Assembly: GCA_964571855.1 (NCBI GenBank)
Contig: CAZNDO010000005.1
Location: 113,564-177,563, forward strand
Source: CAYYFX01 sp964571855
Lineage (GTDB): Bacteria; ARS69
DNA: 64,000 bases
Direction of reading: 5' to 3'
Shown piece after piece: positions 29,379 through 38,107 of this stretch. A program made the translations under genes and the position numbers. Position 1 is the first letter of the stretch. Each line of letters begins with the position of its first letter. Under the pieces are notes generated by a model. That model did no database searches, had not been told where the DNA came from, and worked only from the letters and a program-made list of their open reading frames with translations.

Positions 29379-29771
29379 CTAGCGCTTGCTGAACTGGAAC
29401 CGGCGACGTGCGCCGGCCTGGCCGTACTTCTTCCGCTCCACCATGCGCGAGTCGCGCGTGAGGAAGCCGGCGCCGCGCAGCGGGCGGCGCAGGGTCTCGT
29501 CCACCTGCACGAGCGCGCGCGCGATGCCGAGCCGGACCGCGCCGGCCTGGCCCGTGAGCCCGCCGCCGATCGCGGAGACCTCGACGTCGTAGTGCACGCT
29601 GTTGTTCGTGAGCGACAGCGGCGCCTCCATCAGCGTCACCAGCGACTCGCGGCAGAAGTACTCGCGGAATTCCTTGCCGTTGATGGTGCGGCGGCCGGAG
29701 CCCGGCACGAGACGCACCTGCGCGACCGACGTCTTGCGCCGACCGGTCGCCTGGATGGTTCCTTTCGTCAT
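29379..29771 (-). CDS. rpsI: 30S ribosomal protein S9
   Basis: 130 residues, the exact family length, with the universal C-terminus ERKKYGQAGARRRFQFSKR whose last Lys-Arg contacts P-site tRNA, and the internal GGGLTGQAGAVRLGIARAL. GAGGAG lies upstream of the ATG at 29771. It follows rplM by 14 bases, the standard L13-S9 pairing. Confidence 0.98.
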   Translation of the reverse strand: MTKGTIQATGRRKTSVAQVRLVPGSGRRTINGKEFREYFCRESLVTLMEAPLSLTNNSVHYDVEVSAIGGGLTGQAGAVRLGIARALVQVDETLRRPLRGAGFLTRDSRMVERKKYGQAGARRRFQFSKR

Positions 29772-29785
29772 GCTCTCCTCGTGGG

Positions 29786-30241
29786 CTACGCGCCGCGCGG
29801 CGTGCGCGAGCTGGCGACCGTGTAGGGCTTGGGCTGCTGCGCCGTGTGCGGATGCTCCGCGCCGCGGTAGATCCGGACCTTGCGCAGGAGCGCGCGGCCC
29901 AGCGAATTCTTCGGGAGCATCCCGCGGACCGCCTTGCGCACGACCTCCTCGGGCTGCTCGGCCATCCACTGCGCGTATCCCCGCTCCCGCACGCCGCCCG
30001 GGTACCCGGTGTGGCGGCGGTACACCTTCTGCTCCAGCTTGCGGCCGGAGAGGACCACCTTGTCGGCGTTCACCACGACGATGTGGTCCGCGTTGTCGAG
30101 GTACGGCGTGTAGTTCGTCTTGTGCTTGCCGCGCAGGAGGTTGGCCACCTCGCTGGCGAGACGGCCCAGCACGACCCCGTCGGCGTCGACGAGGTGCCAG
30201 TCGTGCGTGAGCTCCGCGCCCTTCGTGACGTGCACTTTCAC
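29786..30241 (-). CDS. rplM: 50S ribosomal protein L13
   Basis: 151 residues. Family motifs: HDWHLVDADGVVLGRLAS, LRGKHKTNYTPYLDNADHIVVVNADKV and the MLPKNSLGRALLRKVRIYRGAEHPH region. The GTG at 30241 is chosen because GGGGGAGG lies five bases upstream. First gene of the operon. The leader contains a perfect 16-base palindrome and a small G/C hairpin at the ribosome binding site, both plausible regulatory features. Confidence 0.97.
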   Translation of the reverse strand: MKVHVTKGAELTHDWHLVDADGVVLGRLASEVANLLRGKHKTNYTPYLDNADHIVVVNADKVVLSGRKLEQKVYRRHTGYPGGVRERGYAQWMAEQPEEVVRKAVRGMLPKNSLGRALLRKVRIYRGAEHPHTAQQPKPYTVASSRTPRGA

Positions 30242-30274
30242 TGCGACCTCCCCCGCTGGGGGGCTTCCAGGACG

Positions 30275-30290
30275 TTTTCGCGCGCGAAAA
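30275..30290. promoter_or_regulatory. Perfect 16-base palindrome in the rplM leader
   Basis: TTTTCGCGCGCGAAAA lies at the predicted transcription start of the rplM operon, immediately downstream of the promoter. It could be a protein operator or an RNA element for ribosomal-protein control. Confidence 0.5.
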
Positions 30291-30297
30291 GACGGGC

Positions 30298-30327
30298 AGG
30301 GTACCAACGCGGCGCGACGGGAGTCAA
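30298..30327 (-). promoter_or_regulatory. Predicted promoter of the rplM-rseP operon
   Basis: TTGACT (30327-30322), 18 bases, TACCCT (30303-30298) on the minus strand. Predicted start near 30291, about 50 bases before the rplM GTG. Confidence 0.6.
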
Positions 30328-30411
30328 GGAGCGCGGGCGCCGGGGCCGGCGGATCGGGCGCATCCGGGCCGAATCCGGCGGCGTTCATCCTCCATGCGGT
30401 GAGCTAGTCCC

Positions 30412-30440
30412 TTGACGCTCCCCGCCAGGGTGGACATGGT
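30412..30440 (+). promoter_or_regulatory. Possible promoter of the lipoprotein gene
   Basis: TTGACG (30412-30417), 17 bases, CATGGT (30435-30440). The -35 is good and the -10 poor. Start near 30447, shortly before the ATG at 30465. Confidence 0.38.
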
Positions 30441-30464
30441 CGAGTCGTCCCCCGGGGGGTCCCC

Positions 30465-32477
30465 ATGCCCCGCTCGCCGTCACTCGTCCGCTGCTTCCAC
30501 CTCCTGCCCCCGGCGGCGTTGCTCGCCGTCCTCGCCTCCGGCTGCGGCGACGCCGACGTGGCCACGCCCAACCAGCCGCCCGACACGGTCATCGAGGCGG
30601 GCCCGCCCGAGGGCGGCGACACGTCGTACCGCGTGTCCTTCGCGTGGTCCGGGAGCGATCCGGACGGCGAGGTGTCCCACTTCGAATTGGCCTGGGACTC
30701 CGCGGAGGACTGGCGCGGTCCGGTCACGAGCCGGGAATCCACGTTCGTCGTCCTCGGGGTCGACTCGTGCGAAGCGGTCCGGCCACCGTTCGCCGGTCCG
30801 TGCACGGGATGGCACACCTTCCGCGTGCGGGCGGTCGACGACGACGGCGCGGTCGACGGGACCGAGGAGATCCGGAGCTTCAACGCGCGAACGATCGCCC
30901 CCTGGACGTTGATCACCGAGGGTCCGCCCGAGCTCGGCAATTGGGCGACGAGAGGACGGATCGGCTGGGAGGGACACGACGACGACGGTGTGGTCGTCGG
31001 CTACCGGTACGCGTTGGCCTCCCGCCAGGACTACGTCCGCTCCACGGGGGACGCCGGAGTGCAGGACCGCTGGCAGGTCATCGCGTGGCTCGACACGACG
31101 GCGTTCTATCCGGGTACGGATGGCGGGCTCACCGACTCGGTGATGTGGCAGTCCACGACGGCGACGTTCGTGGACGTGGCCGATCTGCGGGAGGCCGTCA
31201 TCCCCGACTTCACGATCTTCGCCGTCCGAGCCGTGGATGACGCCGGCGCCGTGGAACCCGCGCTCTACCTCCGGCTGAACACGCGCGTGTTCTTCCCGCG
31301 GACGGACCTGGACGGTCCCCGGATCGAGGTGCGGGGAGCGCCCGGCTATCGCACGGCGGGAGAACGGGTCGACCCGTTCGACGTGTTCGCGGGGCGACAG
31401 GAGTTCCGATGGCGCACGCGCGCGGGGCCGTCGGGCAAGCCCGCGATCGGCCTGGACCTCTCCCTGGACGGCGGCACGTGGATGACGACCGATCCGGACC
31501 AGGACATGGCCGCGTTCGATCTCGCCCCGGGCAACCACACGTTCTCCGTGCGCGCCCGTGACGAGTTCGACTTCGAGCGGCGCGTGGACTTCCCGATGCG
31601 CGTCCACGCGGCCCCGGGGGACCGAGCGCCCCCGGAGCGGGCGGTCCTGGTGGTCCTGGACACGAGTCCGCTCACGCTGCAGAACAGCTTCATCTGGCCG
31701 GCCGCCTACCGCCTCGTGGAGCGCACGCTGCTGGAGGAGGGACTCGCCGGGTACCGCTTCGTGATGCACGAGACCTCGGGAACGGAGGCGCCGTCGGCGG
31801 CGCTGCTCTCGCGCGCCGACGTCGTGGTGTGGGTCCACTCGGCGGTATCCGGGGTCGGGGGCGACCCGTCCGTCCTGCAGAACATGCACGCGGGCGGGCC
31901 GAACCTCCTCGCCGCCTGGCTCGCCGCCGGTGGCAATCTCCTGCTGTGCGGGCTCATGCCTTCGGTCGCGTGTGCGTGGGAGGAGGACTGGTGGGTGGAT
32001 CCGGTGCGCCAGACCGCATGGCCCTACGTCTTCGGCCCTCCGGAGCCGCCGGGGTCCGGCCTCGCGCACTGGGCCGGCGTGCATGCGGGGATCGCCGAGG
32101 TCGCGCGGTTCGTATACAACACCAACGTCGGCCAGAACGTGCAACGTCGCCTCGCCCGCGCCACGTCGCGCATCACGTCGGGCCCGAACCCCTACCCGGA
32201 CCTCCCGTTCGATCCCTTGACGTGGCCGCAGGGCACGGTCCGGCGCGGCTTCGGGTTCTACGACCTCGGCCTCGAGGTCGTGCCCGGCTCCGGCGCCGAG
32301 GTGATCTACACCGCGAACGACTCCGACGACGCGGTCGCCGTGCGCCGGCTCGCGCCGGCGGACGGGTCCGGAAGCGTCATCTGGCTGGGACTGCACCCGT
32401 ACTTCGTGGAGCGGCCCGCCTTCCGCGCGTTCCTGCGCGCGGCGCTCGCCGACTTCGGCGTCATGCCGGAGGACTGA
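30465..32477 (+). CDS. Large lipoprotein with Ig-like domains, function unknown
   Basis: A 670-residue protein with lipobox LASGC (Cys near 27). An Ig/fibronectin-like domain begins around SFAWSGSDPDGEVSHFELAWD and a second related domain contains IGWEGHDDDGVVVGYRYAL. Both carry a W-x-G-x-D-D/P-D-G signature seen in many FCB-type surface proteins. From about residue 385 the sequence (RAVLVVLDTSPL, then DVVVWVHSAVSG and LLAAWLAAGGNLLLCG) suggests an alpha/beta fold like glutamine-amidotransferase-like domains. No catalytic triad could be assigned. GGGGGG precedes the ATG. Its stop is one base from the stop of the convergent downstream gene. Probably an outer-membrane or periplasmic lipoprotein. 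Confidence 0.82.
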   Translation: MPRSPSLVRCFHLLPPAALLAVLASGCGDADVATPNQPPDTVIEAGPPEGGDTSYRVSFAWSGSDPDGEVSHFELAWDSAEDWRGPVTSRESTFVVLGVDSCEAVRPPFAGPCTGWHTFRVRAVDDDGAVDGTEEIRSFNARTIAPWTLITEGPPELGNWATRGRIGWEGHDDDGVVVGYRYALASRQDYVRSTGDAGVQDRWQVIAWLDTTAFYPGTDGGLTDSVMWQSTTATFVDVADLREAVIPDFTIFAVRAVDDAGAVEPALYLRLNTRVFFPRTDLDGPRIEVRGAPGYRTAGERVDPFDVFAGRQEFRWRTRAGPSGKPAIGLDLSLDGGTWMTTDPDQDMAAFDLAPGNHTFSVRARDEFDFERRVDFPMRVHAAPGDRAPPERAVLVVLDTSPLTLQNSFIWPAAYRLVERTLLEEGLAGYRFVMHETSGTEAPSAALLSRADVVVWVHSAVSGVGGDPSVLQNMHAGGPNLLAAWLAAGGNLLLCGLMPSVACAWEEDWWVDPVRQTAWPYVFGPPEPPGSGLAHWAGVHAGIAEVARFVYNTNVGQNVQRRLARATSRITSGPNPYPDLPFDPLTWPQGTVRRGFGFYDLGLEVVPGSGAEVIYTANDSDDAVAVRRLAPADGSGSVIWLGLHPYFVERPAFRAFLRAALADFGVMPED

Positions 32478-32478
32478 G

Positions 32479-32940
32479 CTACTTGCGCGCGGGATCGTCC
32501 GCGGCGCGCGCCCGGTACTTGTCCGCCGCCTCCTTCGCGGCGGTTCCCTGCAGCACGATGGACGTGGCGGTGCGCAGCACGTACGCGCGCTCCATGTTCG
32601 AGTCCGGATCCGGCGGCGAGATGTAGAAGCCGGACCCGCCGGTGCCCATCGCGGACGAGAATCCCGCCAGCTCCTCGCCGTCCTTGAACTGCACCCAGAT
32701 CTGCCGCTCCGGCGTCTGGCGCAGCTCGAACTCCTTGCGCTCCTCGTGCGACGGGTTCCCGGTCGGGGTGCGGATGAAGAACACGGCCTTCAGCTCCGCC
32801 AGGCGGACCTTCAGCACGTTCGGGGTCCCGTCCTCCTTCACGTGGAAGAGCGGGCGCTGCGGGTTGAAGTCCGCGGTCCAGCCCTTGACCACCCGGCCGT
32901 CCAGGTACCGTACCGCCACGAGCTTGCCCAGGATGCTCAC
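32479..32940 (-). CDS. Conserved small soluble protein of unknown function
   Basis: A 153-residue protein with no signal peptide, started by a GTG after GGAGGAG. It has a repeated beta-rich pattern: VAVRYLDGRVVKGWTADFNPQRPLFHV and WVQFKDGEELAGFSSAM, followed by PPDPDSNMERAYVLRTATSIV. I have seen similar proteins annotated as domains of unknown function in deltaproteobacteria-like genomes, sometimes attached to PilZ domains, but I cannot name a function. It lies downstream of the exchanger gene on the same strand, 63 bases away. Confidence 0.75.
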   Translation of the reverse strand: MSILGKLVAVRYLDGRVVKGWTADFNPQRPLFHVKEDGTPNVLKVRLAELKAVFFIRTPTGNPSHEERKEFELRQTPERQIWVQFKDGEELAGFSSAMGTGGSGFYISPPDPDSNMERAYVLRTATSIVLQGTAAKEAADKYRARAADDPARK

Positions 32941-33003
32941 GCCGTGCTCCTCCGAGGGGGGTCCGTCCCCGGAGGATCGGCCGTCCGGGGGGTCCGCTTG
33001 ACC

Positions 33004-34074
33004 CTACGCGGCCCGCCGCCGGTCCCGGGCATGCCGGACCACGACCAGCAGCGTGACCGCGAGGAGCGGGACCACGAACGCCGCCGTGACCGCGAGGGAG
33101 GGCGCGTCCGGGGAGGACGCCTCGTGCACCAGCCAGCCCACGTACGCCGCGTAATAGGCGACGAAGAGCCCGCCCTCCGCGCGGTCGATCCGGTGGCCGG
33201 TGGCGAACACCGGCAGGCAGGCCACGGCCGCCGCCAGCATCACGGGCAGGTCGAAGCGGACCGCCGCCGGCGCCACCGCCACCCCGTGCGGCGCCGCGGC
33301 GGCGGAGATGCCGAGCACGCCGAGCAGGTTGAAGAGGTTGCTCCCGACCACGTTCCCGACCGCGATGTCGCGCTGCCCGCGCACCGCCGCCACGATCGAC
33401 GTGACGATCTCCGGCAGGGACGTGCCGATCGCCACGATCGTGAGCGCGATGACGAGGTCCGGCACGCCGAGCGCGCGCGCCGTGGTCGTGGCGGCGTCCA
33501 CGAGCCAGCGGGAGCCGAGCACGAGCAGGGCGAGCCCCGCGACGATGAACGCCGCGTCCCGCGCCGCCGCGGCCGCGCCGTGCGGCATGCGGGCCGCCGC
33601 CTCCGCGGCCGCGGGATCGGGGGCGTCCCCGGACGCGCGCGCCGTGCGCAGCGTGAAGGCGAGGAACGCCACCAGCCCCGCAGAGAGCAGGAGACCGTCC
33701 AGGCGCCCGATGCGCCCGTCCAGCGCCATGGCCGCGGCGACGAACGCGGTGCCGATGCCGAGCGGCACGTCCACGCGCACGAGCTTCCGCGACACCACGA
33801 GGGGCGCGAGCAGCGCGGACACGCCGAGCACGAGGAACACGTTGAGGATGTTCGAGCCCACGACGTTGCCGAAGGCCACGTCGCCCGCTCCGCGCATGGC
33901 GGCGGACACGCTCACCGCCAGCTCCGGCGCGCTCGTCCCGAACGCCACCACGGTGAGCCCGACCGCGAGCGGCGAGATGCCCAGGGCCAGCGCCAGGCGC
34001 GACGCCCCCCGTACCAGCGCCTCCGCGCCGGCAACGAGGGCGGCGATGCCGCCCGCGTACAGCAGGACGATCAC
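33004..34074 (-). CDS. Calcium/sodium antiporter (CaCA family, YrbG-like)
   Basis: 356 residues, about 10-11 membrane helices. The two inverted alpha-repeats are clear: GLTVVAFGTSAPELAVSVSAAM (about 39-60) and ALTIVAIGTSLPEIVTSIVAAV in the second half, each with the ion-coordinating GTSxPE, plus GNVVGSN in both. A short hydrophilic loop separates the halves. It exchanges cations across the inner membrane. The GTG at 34074 overlaps the protease stop as GTGA. Confidence 0.92.
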   Translation of the reverse strand: MIVLLYAGGIAALVAGAEALVRGASRLALALGISPLAVGLTVVAFGTSAPELAVSVSAAMRGAGDVAFGNVVGSNILNVFLVLGVSALLAPLVVSRKLVRVDVPLGIGTAFVAAAMALDGRIGRLDGLLLSAGLVAFLAFTLRTARASGDAPDPAAAEAAARMPHGAAAAARDAAFIVAGLALLVLGSRWLVDAATTTARALGVPDLVIALTIVAIGTSLPEIVTSIVAAVRGQRDIAVGNVVGSNLFNLLGVLGISAAAAPHGVAVAPAAVRFDLPVMLAAAVACLPVFATGHRIDRAEGGLFVAYYAAYVGWLVHEASSPDAPSLAVTAAFVVPLLAVTLLVVVRHARDRRRAA

Positions 34075-35159
34075 CGCGGCGCGTCCCCTTGCAGCGCCGC
34101 GCGCACCATCAGCAGCTCCTGCAGGTTCTCCAGCGTCACGAGCCCCACGAGCCGCCCGTCCTCCACGACGGGGACCACCGGGCACTCGGTCGTCTTCAAC
34201 TGCGTGAAGAGCCGGTCCAGGTCCGCGCGCGGGTGCACGGTGGGGCAATCGCGCAGCATCGCGTCCGCCACCGGGGCGCCCGGGCCGCGCTCCGCGAGCA
34301 CGCGGACGAGATCGTTCCTGCGGAGGATGCCGGCGAGGCGGCCCTCCTCCGCCACCGGGAAGTCCGTCTGCGACCCGCCCAGGAGGAGCTGGACCGCCAC
34401 CGCGAGCGGATCCCGCGGGGAGAGCACGCGGAAGTCCGTGAGCATGGCCGCGCGCACCGGCAGCCCGGCCAGCGCGCTGCGCGCGGTCACGATGCCCGCC
34501 TCCTGCGAGGCGCCGATCCACACGAACAGCGCGATCAGCACGAGGAAGGGGTTCGTGAACAGGCCGACGAACCCGAACACGATGGCGACGGCCTGCCCCA
34601 CCCCGGCCGCGATGCGCGTGGCCTTCGGGTAGCTGAGCCGCGTGGCGAGTGTGGCGCGCAGCATGCGCCCGCCGTCCATGGGGAACGCGGGGATCAGGTT
34701 GAAGACGACGAGCGAAACGTTCACCACCATGAGCCGCTCGAGCATCGACCCGCGCGCGATCCCGAGCTCGTCGATCGGCTGCCAACTGGACGTGGCCTGC
34801 AGGAAGGCGTACAGGACCGCGGCGATGACCACGTTGACCGCCGGCCCCGCCGCCGCCACCACCAGCTCCTGGCGCGGCTCCTCCGGCATCCGCTCCAGCC
34901 GCGCCACGCCGCCGATCGGCAGCAGCGTGATGTCCCGCGTGCCGATCCCATACCGGCGCGCGGTGAGCGCGTGCCCGAACTCGTGCAGCACCACGCACGC
35001 GAACACGGCCAGGATGAAGACGACGCCGTCGAACGCGGCGGCCACGCTCCGCGTCGGCAGCCAGTGGGTCAGCGCCACCCACGACAGCAGCAGCGCGAAC
35101 GTGGCGTGCACGTGGACGTCGATGCCCGCGAACGTCCCGAGCTTCCAGGACCACTTCAC
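34071..35159 (-). CDS. Site-2 protease (M50) with C-terminal CBS pair
   Basis: 362 residues. HEFGH at about 62-66 and NLIPAFPMDGGR near 165 supply the zinc ligands of an intramembrane metalloprotease; about six membrane helices span 1-230. Two CBS domains (about 245-355, for example ALPVRAAMLTDFRVLSPRD-like start and the final VVPVVEDGRLVGLVTLENL) suggest nucleotide-responsive control. This is the SpoIVFB-like branch, distinct from RseP encoded elsewhere in the window. Substrate unknown. GTG start overlaps mtnA by GTGA. Confidence 0.92.
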   Translation of the reverse strand: MKWSWKLGTFAGIDVHVHATFALLLSWVALTHWLPTRSVAAAFDGVVFILAVFACVVLHEFGHALTARRYGIGTRDITLLPIGGVARLERMPEEPRQELVVAAAGPAVNVVIAAVLYAFLQATSSWQPIDELGIARGSMLERLMVVNVSLVVFNLIPAFPMDGGRMLRATLATRLSYPKATRIAAGVGQAVAIVFGFVGLFTNPFLVLIALFVWIGASQEAGIVTARSALAGLPVRAAMLTDFRVLSPRDPLAVAVQLLLGGSQTDFPVAEEGRLAGILRRNDLVRVLAERGPGAPVADAMLRDCPTVHPRADLDRLFTQLKTTECPVVPVVEDGRLVGLVTLENLQELLMVRAALQGDAPR

Positions 35160-36202
35160 CGCGCGCCCTCCGCGAGACGGCGCAGGCTCGCGTCGTACGG
35201 CGGCTCCGCGACGCCGCGGTCCGTGATGATGGCGGCGATGAGGCGGTTCGGCGTGACGTCGAACGCGGGGTTCAGCGCGTCCACGCCGTCGGGCGCGAAG
35301 CGGACGCCGCGCGGGGTCGTCACCTCGGCGGCGTCGCGCTGCTCGATGGGGATGTCCGCGCCGGTCGGGACCGCCAGGTCCACCGTGGACAACGGCGCCG
35401 CCACCCAGAACGGCACGCCGTGCTCCCGCGCCAGCACCGCGAGCGGGTACGTGCCGATCTTGTTCGCGGCGTCGCCGTTCGCGGCGATCCGGTCCGCGCC
35501 CACCACCACGCGGTCCACGCGACCCTGCGACAGCACCCAGCCCGCGGCGTTGTCGCACAGCAGGGTGACCGGCACGCCCATCTTCCGGCACTCCCACGCG
35601 GTGAGCCGCGCGCCCTGCAGCAGCGGGCGGGTCTCGTCGCTCAGCACGCGCACGCGCTTCCCCGCCTCGTGCGCCGCGTACACCACCGCGAGCGCGGTGC
35701 CCATGCCCGCGGTGGCCAGGGCGCCCGCGTTGCAGTGCGTGAGCACCGTGGCCTCCGCGGGCAGCAGCGCCGCGCCGTGCCGCCCGATCTCGCGGCACGA
35801 CGCCTCGTCCTCGGCGTGGATGCGACGGGCCTCCTCCAGGAGACGCGCGCGCTGGGCCGCGACGGGCTCGCCGGCCATGGCGTCCAGCAGCGCGCGCTGC
35901 CGGTCCACCGCCCAGGCCAGGTTCACGGCGGTGGGACGCGCCGCGCGCAGCTTCGCCACCTCGGGGTCGAGCGCGCGGCGGAACGCGGCGGGATCGCCGT
36001 CCGGCGCGCGGAGCGCGGCGAGCGCCACGCCGTACGCGCCGGCCACGCCGATGGCCGGCGCCCCGCGCACGACGAGCCGCCGGATGGCATCCACCAGCTC
36101 GTCCACGGTGGCGCAGGCCAGATCCGCCTCCACGTCCGGGAGCCTCGTCTGGTCCAGCAGGACGACGCGGCCGTCGTCCCAGCGGATGGTGGTGAACTTC
36201 AT
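35156..36202 (-). CDS. mtnA: S-methyl-5-thioribose-1-phosphate isomerase
   Basis: 348 residues. Methionine salvage: MTR-1-P to MTRu-1-P. Motifs: RGAPAIGVAGAYGVAL near 46-61, the catalytic Cys in LTHCNAGALAT (about 155) and catalytic Asp in VVGADRIAANGDAANKIGT (about 235). Length is as expected. The ATG overlaps the stop of the dtd-maf fusion as ATGA. No other mtn gene is present in the window. eIF2B-alpha/beta/delta homologues share the fold, but the motifs here are those of MtnA. Confidence 0.94.
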   Translation of the reverse strand: MKFTTIRWDDGRVVLLDQTRLPDVEADLACATVDELVDAIRRLVVRGAPAIGVAGAYGVALAALRAPDGDPAAFRRALDPEVAKLRAARPTAVNLAWAVDRQRALLDAMAGEPVAAQRARLLEEARRIHAEDEASCREIGRHGAALLPAEATVLTHCNAGALATAGMGTALAVVYAAHEAGKRVRVLSDETRPLLQGARLTAWECRKMGVPVTLLCDNAAGWVLSQGRVDRVVVGADRIAANGDAANKIGTYPLAVLAREHGVPFWVAAPLSTVDLAVPTGADIPIEQRDAAEVTTPRGVRFAPDGVDALNPAFDVTPNRLIAAIITDRGVAEPPYDASLRRLAEGAR

Positions 36203-37311
36203 CGGCCCCCGCCGACGTCCGCGGTGGAGAAGTCCAGCACGCGCTCCAGCAGGTCCAGCGTGGCGCCGAGCGGCAGGCCCACCACGTTCGAGTAGTCCCC
36301 CTCGATGCTCTCCACGAGCAGCGCGCCCAGTCCCTGGATGGCGTACGCGCCCGCCTTGCCGAACGGCTCCTTGCTGTCCACGTAGCGGCGGATCTCCTCG
36401 TCCCCGACGCGCCGGAATCGCACGGTGGTGGAGACGAGGCGCGCGTAGTAGCGGTCCCGGGCGGGATGCGCCGCGCACACGCCGGTCATCACGGTGTGCT
36501 CCCGGCCGGAGAGCGCGCGCAGCATGGCGAAGGCCTCGGCGTCGTCGCCGGGCTTGCCCAGGATGCGGCCGTCGCACACCACGATCGTGTCCGCGCCGAG
36601 CACGACGGCCTCCCGGAAGCGGTCCGCGAGCGCGCGCACCTTGCGCTCCGCCACGTGCAGCGCGTGCGCGCCCGGCTCCTCCGGGACGCCCGTGCGCTCG
36701 TCCACGTCCGCGGGCTCCACCGTGAAGGAGAGCCCCATGTCCCGCAGGAGGTCGCGCCGCCGCGGGGACGCGGAAGCCAGCACGAGCGGCACGCGCTCCA
36801 GCGGCGAGCCCTTCGCGAGCAGGCGGAAGCGCCCGGCGGGCACGTCCGCGCCGTCCCCCGCGGCCGGACGATCCGCGGAGTCCAGCATGAGGGTGACGGG
36901 GCCGTCGTTGAGCAGCTCCACGCGCATGTGCGCGCCGAAGCGGCCGGTCTCCACGGCGAGCCCGGCGGCCTCGAGCCCCCGCTTCAGACCGTCCAGGAGC
37001 GGCACCGCGACGTCCGGCGCCGCGGCGGCCGCGAACGAGGGCCGGCGCCCCTTGCGCGCGTCGCCGTACAGCGTGAACTGCGACACCAGCAGCACGCGTC
37101 CGCCGGTCTCCGCGACGGAGCGGTTCATCCTCCCGGCGTCGTCGTTGAAGATGCGGAGCCCGGCGATCTTCTCGGCCAGCCACGCCGCGTCCGGCGGGCC
37201 GTCCCCGTCCCGCACGCCGGCGAGGACGAGCAGGCCGCCCTCGATGCCGCCGACGACCTCGCCGTCCACCGTGACCTTCGCGCGCGCCACGCGCTGCAGC
37301 AGTGCCCTCAT
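36199..37311 (-). CDS. Fusion of D-aminoacyl-tRNA deacylase (Dtd) and Maf nucleotide pyrophosphatase
   Basis: 370 residues in two domains. Residues 1-146 are Dtd: MRALLQRVARAKVTVDG, SQFTLYGD (77-84) and NDGPVTLML (135-143), which hydrolyses D-aminoacyl-tRNAs. After a short linker, residues 175-365 are a Maf/YhdE-type protein: LASASPRRRDLL, DERTG, GADTIVVCDGRILGKP and the LSGREHTVMTGVC segment, which hydrolyses non-canonical nucleoside triphosphates. No stop or frameshift signature lies between them. Both are housekeeping quality-control enzymes and are normally separate. It is encoded 13 bases after pgeF. Confidence 0.92.
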   Translation of the reverse strand: MRALLQRVARAKVTVDGEVVGGIEGGLLVLAGVRDGDGPPDAAWLAEKIAGLRIFNDDAGRMNRSVAETGGRVLLVSQFTLYGDARKGRRPSFAAAAAPDVAVPLLDGLKRGLEAAGLAVETGRFGAHMRVELLNDGPVTLMLDSADRPAAGDGADVPAGRFRLLAKGSPLERVPLVLASASPRRRDLLRDMGLSFTVEPADVDERTGVPEEPGAHALHVAERKVRALADRFREAVVLGADTIVVCDGRILGKPGDDAEAFAMLRALSGREHTVMTGVCAAHPARDRYYARLVSTTVRFRRVGDEEIRRYVDSKEPFGKAGAYAIQGLGALLVESIEGDYSNVVGLPLGATLDLLERVLDFSTADVGGGR

Positions 37312-37324
37312 GCCGCGGAGCCTA

Positions 37325-38080
37325 TCACGCCCTTCCGATGAACGCCCAGTGCCTCCCGCGATCGCCGCGCCGGTGCGAGAAGAGCGAGTCCGCGTGGTCG
37401 TACGTGCACAGCGCGAAGTCCACGAGGTTCTCCCGCGGCACGCGCTCCGCCGCCGCCTGCGCCAGCGCGCACGACGGCAGGTCCAGCCGCGCCCGGTCCG
37501 TGTCCGGCCCCGACGGCACGGCGAACTCCTCCGGGAAGTTCGACCAGACCTCCGGCCCCACCTCGTAGCGCGGCCCGCGGATGGCCGGCCCCACCGCGAC
37601 GAGCAGGTCCCCGGTGCGCACGCCCAGGTCGTCCACCATGACGCGCACGGTCCTGCGCACGATGCCGCCCGCCAGCCCGCGCCACCCCGCGTGCGCCACG
37701 CCGATGACGCCCTCCGCCACGTCCAGGAAGAACACCGGCACGCAGTCCGCCACCGTCACGGCCAGCGCGGTGGCCGGGTCCGGCGTGACGAACGCGTCGA
37801 ACCTCCCCTCCGGCACGCGCCCGCGGTCCACGATCGCCACGTCCGCCGTGTGATGCAGCGGCGGCGCCACGACCCGCGCGAATCCCAGCCCCGCGGCCGC
37901 GAGCACCCTGCGCCGCCGCTCCTGCACGGCGGCGCCGTCCGCGTCGGTCGTGAGCGAGAAGTTCCCCAGCGCGGAGTGCGTGACGCCGTGCACGATGTCC
38001 GGATGCACGGCGAGGTCCGGCGCCCGCCACCACTGGGCGTCGGCCCGCGACTCCAGGCGCGCGTTCTTCCCTAGCAGCAT
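37325..38080 (-). CDS. pgeF: Laccase-domain purine nucleoside phosphorylase/polyphenol oxidase (YfiH/PgeF family)
   Basis: 251 residues. Family landmarks: the H in PPLHHTADV, VTVADCVPVFFLD with the catalytic Cys, GVAHAGWRG with the zinc His, and VGPAIRGPRYEVG. Such enzymes act on adenosine/inosine or peptidoglycan-linked substrates and were earlier named multicopper oxidases. The ATG at 38080 begins a normal N-terminus; upstream DNA is the inverted-repeat region and encodes nothing. First gene of the pgeF-dtd/maf-mtnA-protease-exchanger run. Confidence 0.92.
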   Translation of the reverse strand: MLLGKNARLESRADAQWWRAPDLAVHPDIVHGVTHSALGNFSLTTDADGAAVQERRRRVLAAAGLGFARVVAPPLHHTADVAIVDRGRVPEGRFDAFVTPDPATALAVTVADCVPVFFLDVAEGVIGVAHAGWRGLAGGIVRRTVRVMVDDLGVRTGDLLVAVGPAIRGPRYEVGPEVWSNFPEEFAVPSGPDTDRARLDLPSCALAQAAAERVPRENLVDFALCTYDHADSLFSHRRGDRGRHWAFIGRA

Positions 38081-38107
38081 GGGGGTGTTCTCCGGGGTGC
38101 GCGCGGG

